From Clostridiaceae bacterium (lineage in GTDB: Bacteria > Bacillota > Clostridia > Saccharofermentanales > DTU023): a stretch of 10,628 nt of DNA. Every line of letters begins with the position of its first letter. Within the stretch, counting starts at the first letter, position 1. Both the position numbers and the translations under genes were made by a program. This document shows, piece by piece, positions 6,478 to 10,628 of this stretch. The notes beneath the pieces were generated by a model. That model was not told where the DNA came from, did no database searches, and worked only from the letters and a program-made list of their open reading frames with translations. Where the stretch lies: positions 1 to 10,628 of the forward strand of contig JAAZFK010000299.1 of the NCBI GenBank assembly GCA_012511735.1, read 5' to 3'.

Positions 6478-6525
6478 GTGGAGAGAGCCTGCTCGGTTCG
6501 TTGAACAGGGTTCTCTCTCTCCCAC
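6478..6525 (+). other. Imperfect hairpin after the VOC gene
   Basis: GTGG-AGAGAG (6478-6487) can pair with CTCTCT-CCCAC (6515-6525) with a one-base bulge, extended weakly by CC/GG. It is followed by A-rich, not T-rich, DNA, so it is not an intrinsic terminator on its own. It may protect the 3' end or be incidental. Confidence 0.3.
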
Positions 6526-6546
6526 AAAAAAGATCATTTTCAAAAG

Positions 6547-6578
6547 GCAGGCTGTCTCACCGGAGACAGCCTGCTTTT
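6547..6578 (+). terminator. Intrinsic terminator, probably bidirectional
   Basis: A perfect 12-bp GC-rich stem (6547-6558 with 6563-6574, loop ACCG) is followed by TTTTCTTCC and TTATTTTTT on the plus strand. It ends the aminotransferase-VOC operon. On the opposite strand the same stem is followed by CTTTTGAAAAT and lies just beyond the kinase stop at 6600, so it can also end the convergent minus-strand unit. Confidence 0.9.
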
Positions 6579-6599
6579 CTTCCTTATTTTTTATATTAC

Positions 6600-8141
6600 T
6601 TAGAGCTTGAAACGAGCATGCAGCTTATGATTGACGTCCCGTAAGGCCGGGTAAAGCGCCTTGTAGAGCTCGAAATTCTCCTGATAGGCCCGGGTCAGCT
6701 CCAGATCCGGCTCGAAGATCTTGCCCGGTTTGGTCACACGCTTGATCGCGTCTCCGAGATTTTCATACACGCCTGCGCCCAAGCCGGCCAAAATGGCCGC
6801 GCCGAGAGCCGTCGATTCTTCAATCATTAAGGTCGCTACAGGGAGACCTGAAACGTCCGCCTTATTTTGCATCCAGAATTCATTCCGCGTGCCGCCGCCG
6901 ATCACCATGATTTTCTCGAAATTCAATCCGGAACCAATTTCCAGGGCGTGGACCATATCCAGGAAGGCATAATTCAATCCCTCAATGACCGCCCGGGTCA
7001 GGTCAGCCCTTTTGCTGAAATCATTCAAACCGATAAAAGCACCCAGCGACCGCGGATCCAGCATTGGGCTTGAGGCTCCGTTGAAATGGGGCAGGAACAT
7101 CACGCCATTCGCCCCTGGAGGAGAACTTGCGGCCTGCTCCATCAGCTTGGCCCAGAACTCACCGCCTGTGGCCTGCTCCTGTGTGTCGGAGGCAATCTGG
7201 TCTTTATACCACTCCAACATGCTGGCGGAGGTTCCGCCGGCCCACATGGTATACATGCCCGGCGCTGCGTGAGTTTCAACTGTTAACCCAAATTCCCGGA
7301 CCTTGTCGGAATATTTGAGCGTTCCGGTCGGGGTAATCACGAGTTCCCAGGTTCCGGTCACATCCAGAAGCGTGCCCGGCTTGATCGCGCCGGCTGCCAT
7401 GGCTCCGACCAGATAATCGTGGCCGCCGTGGAAGATCGGGGTGCCGGGCTGGAGTCCCGTCCGCTCCGCGGCCTCCGTGCTCACCTCACCTACAAATGAG
7501 CCACTTGCCTGAGGGACGGGCAGATGATCTTTGTCAATCCCCGCGAGCGCCAGTAATTCTTCGGACCAGGTCAAGGTGTTCTGATCAAACAGGAGCGTGG
7601 GGGAGGCACTGGTGTAGTCCGTGCTGATCTTGCCGGTCAGCCTGTAATTGACATAATCTTCGACAACCAGCCATTTATCAATCTTCTGATAGAGTTCCGG
7701 CTCATTTTCACGGAGCCATTGAATCCGAAATACCGTGTTCCAGACAAAAGGCTGCCAACCGGTGATTCGCATGGTCCTCTCGAGACCGACCTCTTCCAAC
7801 CATCTCTCATATTGAGGCGTTGTCCGGTTACACAACCAGTTGATGAATGGATAGACAGGTACACCATTGCGATCCAGCGGAACCGCGTCAACGCCCAGGC
7901 CGGTAACGGCGGCCGCAACGATGCGGTCAGACGGTCCCAACCGGGAAACAGCCTGCTTTATGGAAGACGATACACCTTCCCAGATATGCTCAGGATCATA
8001 TACCTGCCAGCTGGGTTGGTCGGGGAACTGCTGTGTGCTGGAAGTCGGGTAGCTGCCATTGAAGGCCAAATTCCCGTCGAGATCAAAGATCAATGCTTTC
8101 ATGCTGGTCGAACCGACATCGATTCCAAGTAAATAGTCCAT
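6600..8141 (-). CDS. FGGY-family carbohydrate (ketose) kinase
   Basis: A 513-residue two-domain ATP-dependent sugar kinase of normal family length. The N-terminal FGGY domain begins with LLGIDVGSTSMKA (4-16, phosphate loop). The catalytic base is predicted to be D242 in GGHD, and the domain joint carries KPGTLLDVTGTWE (254-266). The C-terminal domain has FLPHFNGASSP and LGAFIGL, then the adenine-site GGGTRNEF (415-422) and ALGAAILAG. A GTG at 8147 is in frame, but the ATG at 8141 is better placed, five bases after GAGG. It is the last gene before the convergent terminator. GGHD differs from the GGGD of xylulokinase and is nearer the variants seen in fucose- and rhamnose-type kinases. With the UlaE-type epimerase in the window, L-xylulose or a related ketose is a reasonable guess for the substrate, but is not proven. 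Confidence 0.92.
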   Translation of the reverse strand: MDYLLGIDVGSTSMKALIFDLDGNLAFNGSYPTSSTQQFPDQPSWQVYDPEHIWEGVSSSIKQAVSRLGPSDRIVAAAVTGLGVDAVPLDRNGVPVYPFINWLCNRTTPQYERWLEEVGLERTMRITGWQPFVWNTVFRIQWLRENEPELYQKIDKWLVVEDYVNYRLTGKISTDYTSASPTLLFDQNTLTWSEELLALAGIDKDHLPVPQASGSFVGEVSTEAAERTGLQPGTPIFHGGHDYLVGAMAAGAIKPGTLLDVTGTWELVITPTGTLKYSDKVREFGLTVETHAAPGMYTMWAGGTSASMLEWYKDQIASDTQEQATGGEFWAKLMEQAASSPPGANGVMFLPHFNGASSPMLDPRSLGAFIGLNDFSKRADLTRAVIEGLNYAFLDMVHALEIGSGLNFEKIMVIGGGTRNEFWMQNKADVSGLPVATLMIEESTALGAAILAGLGAGVYENLGDAIKRVTKPGKIFEPDLELTRAYQENFELYKALYPALRDVNHKLHARFKL

Positions 8142-8158
8142 AATCACCTCACCATCTA

Positions 8159-8164
8159 ATTATA
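8159..8164 (-). promoter_or_regulatory. Possible -10 box before the kinase gene
   Basis: On the minus strand a perfect TATAAT lies about 18 bases ahead of the kinase ATG, just downstream of the 34-bp palindrome. No good -35 box is visible 16-18 bp upstream, and the leader would be only about 11 bases. It may be an activator-dependent or extended promoter, or chance. Confidence 0.25.
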
Positions 8165-8184
8165 GCGTCATGTCTGATATGCTT

Positions 8185-8218
8185 AAAAAGCATGACAAGT
8201 ATACTTGTCATGCTTTTT
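8185..8218 (-). terminator. Perfect 34-bp palindrome: intrinsic terminator between aldo/keto reductase and kinase genes
   Basis: The two 17-base halves are exact reverse complements, with A5 on one side and T5 on the other, so either strand forms an intrinsic-terminator structure with TATA at the tip. It lies 32 bp after the reductase stop and 43 bp before the kinase start. It should limit read-through into the kinase. The core ACAAGTATACTTGT is also of the kind bound by dimeric repressors, so a second role as operator is possible. Confidence 0.75.
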
Positions 8219-8250
8219 GCTTATCACGGTCTGTTAAACAGGCTAACCTT

Positions 8251-9222
8251 TCAACTGCTGATAAAGTTATCCAGTCTTTCGGCTTCCTCGGTAGAAAGTC
8301 TGAAGGTGGCTGCGGGGTAGACACCATCCACTTGATCCGGCCTTCTCATTCCTACAATCGCACCGGTCACTGCTGGGTTTCGCAAAACCCACGCGATGGC
8401 GACCACGCCAGGCTCAACACCGTGGCGTTCTCCAATTTCAGTTAATATTTTGACCAAATCCAGATTACGCTGTAACCGGGGTTGGGTAAACTCTGGGTCA
8501 TGTTGCCTCCAGTCGTCAGGGGGCAAATTAAGAATTCGTTCTTCCGTCATCTTGCCGGTGAGCAAACCGGAGAACATTGGCGAATAACTGATCACACCTA
8601 TATTATGCTCGGCGCAATAGGGCAGGATTTCATCCTGGACGTCTGGCTTCACCAGCGAATAGGGGGGCTGCATGCAGTTGACCGGAGCGATCTTATTGAT
8701 TCGCTCCACCTGGGAAATGCTGAAATTTGATACACCTATCCAGCGGACTTTCCCTTCGCGTTGCAGCTCTGCCATGGCCGCCCAGCCTTCTTCGAGATCC
8801 TCATCAGGCCTGGGCCAATGGATTTGATACAAGTCGATCTGTTCAAGCTTCAGCCGTCTCAGGCTGTCTTCACATTCTTTACGGATCGATGCGCGTTTCA
8901 GGGAATCAATGATTTCACCTTGATCATTCCAAGTGAGAGAGCACTTAGTAAATACATAAGGACGATTTTTCATTCCGGTTAATGCCTTGCCGATCACTTC
9001 TTCTGAATGGCCAAGGCCGTAGCCGGCGGCGGTATCAATCCAGTTTATCCCTGAATCAATCGCACGATAGATGGCGTCGATTGATTCCTGATCATCCTGG
9101 GGCCCCCAGCTGTATGCCCAGTCGCCTCCGCCGAGTGCCCACGCCCCGAAGCCAATCGGGGTGATTTTCATGTCGGTACTTCCAAGGTTTCGTTTTGAAA
9201 GAATATTTCTTTTGATGTCCAC
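8251..9222 (-). CDS. Aldo/keto reductase (IolS/YhdN-like)
   Basis: A 323-residue NADP(H)-dependent TIM-barrel oxidoreductase. The catalytic tetrad is intact: D63 and Y68 in DTAAGYG, K93 in FTKC, H135 in QIHWP. Cofactor-site segments GVSNFS (163-168), SYSPMFSGLLTGK (212-224) and IVGMRRPDQV (289-298) match the AKR11-type bacterial branch (B. subtilis IolS and YhdN). The start is a GTG at 9220-9222 after GGAGG; it is preferred over the internal ATG at M18 because it retains the usual N-terminal hairpin KRNLGSTDMKI. It lies downstream of the sugar-binding lipoprotein and upstream of the kinase, each separated by a strong hairpin. It probably reduces or oxidises a sugar aldehyde, ketone or polyol in the same pathway; substrate unknown. 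Confidence 0.92.
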   Translation of the reverse strand: MDIKRNILSKRNLGSTDMKITPIGFGAWALGGGDWAYSWGPQDDQESIDAIYRAIDSGINWIDTAAGYGLGHSEEVIGKALTGMKNRPYVFTKCSLTWNDQGEIIDSLKRASIRKECEDSLRRLKLEQIDLYQIHWPRPDEDLEEGWAAMAELQREGKVRWIGVSNFSISQVERINKIAPVNCMQPPYSLVKPDVQDEILPYCAEHNIGVISYSPMFSGLLTGKMTEERILNLPPDDWRQHDPEFTQPRLQRNLDLVKILTEIGERHGVEPGVVAIAWVLRNPAVTGAIVGMRRPDQVDGVYPAATFRLSTEEAERLDNFISS

Positions 9223-9278
9223 TCACACTCCCTCCAAAGCAACCAACTTAAAAGTGAAAATTTCTGCACAAAATAATT

Positions 9279-9314
9279 GGTGATGGGGTGGGTAAAATTA
9301 CCCACCCCATCACC
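9279..9314 (-). terminator. Strong hairpin after the sugar-binding lipoprotein gene
   Basis: A perfect 17-bp stem (9279-9295 with 9298-9314) lies 20 bp after the lipoprotein stop and is followed on the minus strand by AATTATTTT. It is probably a partial terminator or 3' stabiliser, a common device for making more binding protein than the downstream products. Confidence 0.75.
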
Positions 9315-9334
9315 TTACCCATTGAAACTATAAA

Positions 9335-10579
9335 TTAGTCGATTTTGCCATCGAGGTAATCTTGCAGGGTCTTTCCGGGGTAGTAGTACTCGAACATGTC
9401 AACGACATTGTCTTTGTCGATTGATTTGTTCTCGTAGAAGAGCACACCCGGTACTGTCTCACCATTGAGCAGATTCACGATGGCGGTCATGCACCACCAG
9501 GCCGGAGCCATCGAGGAGTAGGTAGCCGATCCGACCACAACACCGTCGTGGATGCCCTTAAGGATTGGTTTGTCCTGGTCAACTGAGGAGAGCAGGATGT
9601 CATCGCGATGGTTCGCCTCTTTGGCGTTCATCATGCCGATTGTCGCGGAGGAGTAGAGCCCCCAGGCACCGATCATATCCGGGTAGGCTTTGAGCGCGCC
9701 ATCAAAGGCGGTGTAATGCTCTTCCGGAGAAACGCCGGTCAGTTCCACGATGTTGATGTCAGGATAGTCAGCAAAAACATCAACAAAACCCTTGGCACGG
9801 GTCGCCGCGTTGGGGTGAACAAAAGGCAGAGTCTGGTAGACGATTGTGCCCTTCATTTCAACACCTGAAGCAAGCAGAGCCTTCTCGAGCAAGTCTCCCG
9901 CGATGGTGCCTTGTTCGACCGTATTAGCGGTGACGATCACGTCGGCGTCACCGGCCAGCGGCGCGTTCATTGAGACAACCGGGATGCCCGCTTTCTCAAG
10001 AGCGTCAAGAGACGTTTTCACACCGGTAAAATCACAGGGGGCGAGAATAACGCCATCAACCTCTTGCAAAATCCATTGTTCGATCGCTTGGTTCTGCGCG
10101 GCCTGGTCGTAGTTGGCATCATTCACCAGCAACTCAACACCGGCTTCCACAGCGGCGTCTTTCATGGTCTGCAGGAGCATTGCGCCCACTTCGTCGACTG
10201 TGTAATAGACTGAGAAACCAATCGTATACTTCTCTTTGGCCACAGGCATTGGTGTTGTCGGAATATCGGGAACGTAGGCAAGGCCCGGGTTCCTGATGCC
10301 GATATTGGCCTCGACACCCACGTCTCCGTACCATTTATTGATGTCGAATACGACAGCGGGGTCCCCGTCGAAGGCATAATCCGCAACATTGGGGTTGCCG
10401 TCATCATCACCCGGCTCATCCGGTGTATCCGGTGTATCCGGTGTATCCGGTGTATCGGTTGTATCCGGCGCATCTGTAGGCTGAGTCGCTGGACTGGTCG
10501 GGGTGGTGTCGGCCGGAGCACATGCCGTCAAGAGCAGGGCAACGACGACCAACAGTACGATTAAGGATCTTTTAATCAT
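9335..10579 (-). CDS. Sugar ABC transporter substrate-binding lipoprotein (RbsB-like, periplasmic-binding-protein type 1)
   Basis: A 414-residue lipoprotein. Positively charged MIKR, a hydrophobic run and the lipobox LTAC give lipidated C20. A low-complexity Thr/Pro/Asp linker (about 22-65) includes four TPD-type repeats. The binding domain runs from about 117 (KYTIGFSVYY) to the end, with NDANYDQAAQNQAIEQ, VDGVILAPCD, GIPVVSMNAPL and SSVDQDKPI-type segments of the Peripla_BP_4 family that binds ribose, xylose, galactose or autoinducer-2. RbsB is about 296 residues; the extra length is the linker plus about 50 residues before the domain. The start is the ATG at 10579, six bases after AAGGAG; a TTG at 10594 overlaps that site and is unlikely. 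Neither the transporter ATPase nor the permease follows it within the window. The ligand is unknown. Confidence 0.93.
   Translation of the reverse strand: MIKRSLIVLLVVVALLLTACAPADTTPTSPATQPTDAPDTTDTPDTPDTPDTPDEPGDDDGNPNVADYAFDGDPAVVFDINKWYGDVGVEANIGIRNPGLAYVPDIPTTPMPVAKEKYTIGFSVYYTVDEVGAMLLQTMKDAAVEAGVELLVNDANYDQAAQNQAIEQWILQEVDGVILAPCDFTGVKTSLDALEKAGIPVVSMNAPLAGDADVIVTANTVEQGTIAGDLLEKALLASGVEMKGTIVYQTLPFVHPNAATRAKGFVDVFADYPDINIVELTGVSPEEHYTAFDGALKAYPDMIGAWGLYSSATIGMMNAKEANHRDDILLSSVDQDKPILKGIHDGVVVGSATYSSMAPAWWCMTAIVNLLNGETVPGVLFYENKSIDKDNVVDMFEYYYPGKTLQDYLDGKID
10412..10474 (-). repeat. 9-bp tandem repeat coding for the TPD linker
   Basis: Four exact copies of CGGTGTATC (10421-10456) are flanked by three variant units, CGGCTCATC, GGTTGTATC and CGGCGCATC, all in frame. 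On the minus strand they encode Asp-Thr-Pro units. Because the unit is a multiple of three, copy changes by slippage would alter linker length without breaking the gene. Confidence 0.85.
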
Positions 10580-10628
10580 TTTTTTCTCCTTCAAATCTTG
10601 ATTGAATTCCTTATAACGTTTGGAACAA

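Noticed and set aside
7719..8132. 137-codon open frame on the plus strand opposite the kinase
   Set aside because: Antisense shadow of a well-supported FGGY kinase, with no domain features or ribosome site.
10412..10474. CRISPR-like short repeats
   Set aside because: The 9-bp units are contiguous with no spacers, lie in frame inside the lipoprotein gene and encode its linker.

Overview
The window is an accessory carbohydrate-metabolism island from a bacterium: tightly packed genes, Shine-Dalgarno (SD) sites such as AAGGAG, sigma70-like promoters and intrinsic terminators. The surface lipoprotein, with an LTAC lipobox and a long Thr/Pro/Asp linker, together with the mixture of sugar enzymes and mid-range G+C, would suit an anaerobic heterotroph such as Chloroflexota (Anaerolineae). 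That placement is inferred from style only; there is no phylogenetic marker in the window. No rRNA, tRNA, IS element, integrase or CRISPR array was seen.

Layout. (1) From 4368 down to 1, minus strand, a likely operon: a GntR/UTRA regulator, a short-chain dehydrogenase (SDR), a class II aldolase/AraD-like protein, a clear UlaE-type L-xylulose-5-phosphate 3-epimerase, and two tandem PIG-L/LmbE zinc deacetylases, the second cut by the window edge. (2) From 4369 to 4597, a divergent control region with a strong promoter in each direction and short symmetrical elements. (3) From 4598 to 6465, plus strand: a DegT/StrS-type PLP aminotransferase and a VOC (glyoxalase-fold) protein, closed by a strong terminator at 6547-6578. 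(4) From 10579 down to 6600, minus strand: a sugar-binding lipoprotein of an ABC importer, an aldo/keto reductase and an FGGY sugar kinase, with strong hairpins between the genes. The ABC ATPase and permease are not here and, if present, lie outside the window.

How they may work together. The binding protein captures a sugar and the FGGY kinase phosphorylates a ketose. The UlaE- and AraD-like enzymes form the known 3-epimerase/4-epimerase pair that takes L-xylulose 5-phosphate through L-ribulose 5-phosphate to D-xylulose 5-phosphate. The AraD-like protein, however, lacks the epimerase Asp and has a FucA-like loop, so it may be an aldolase. The SDR, whose C-terminus resembles the dehydrogenase half of RhaD-type aldolase/dehydrogenase fusions, and the aldo/keto reductase would handle oxidation steps. 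The two deacetylases and the divergently expressed aminotransferase/VOC pair are not part of any L-xylulose pathway I know. They suggest that the natural substrate carries an N-acyl amino group (an amino sugar or aminocyclitol conjugate) that is deacylated and deaminated before entering the pentose route. This is the window's best candidate for an undescribed pathway, and it is inference from gene content.
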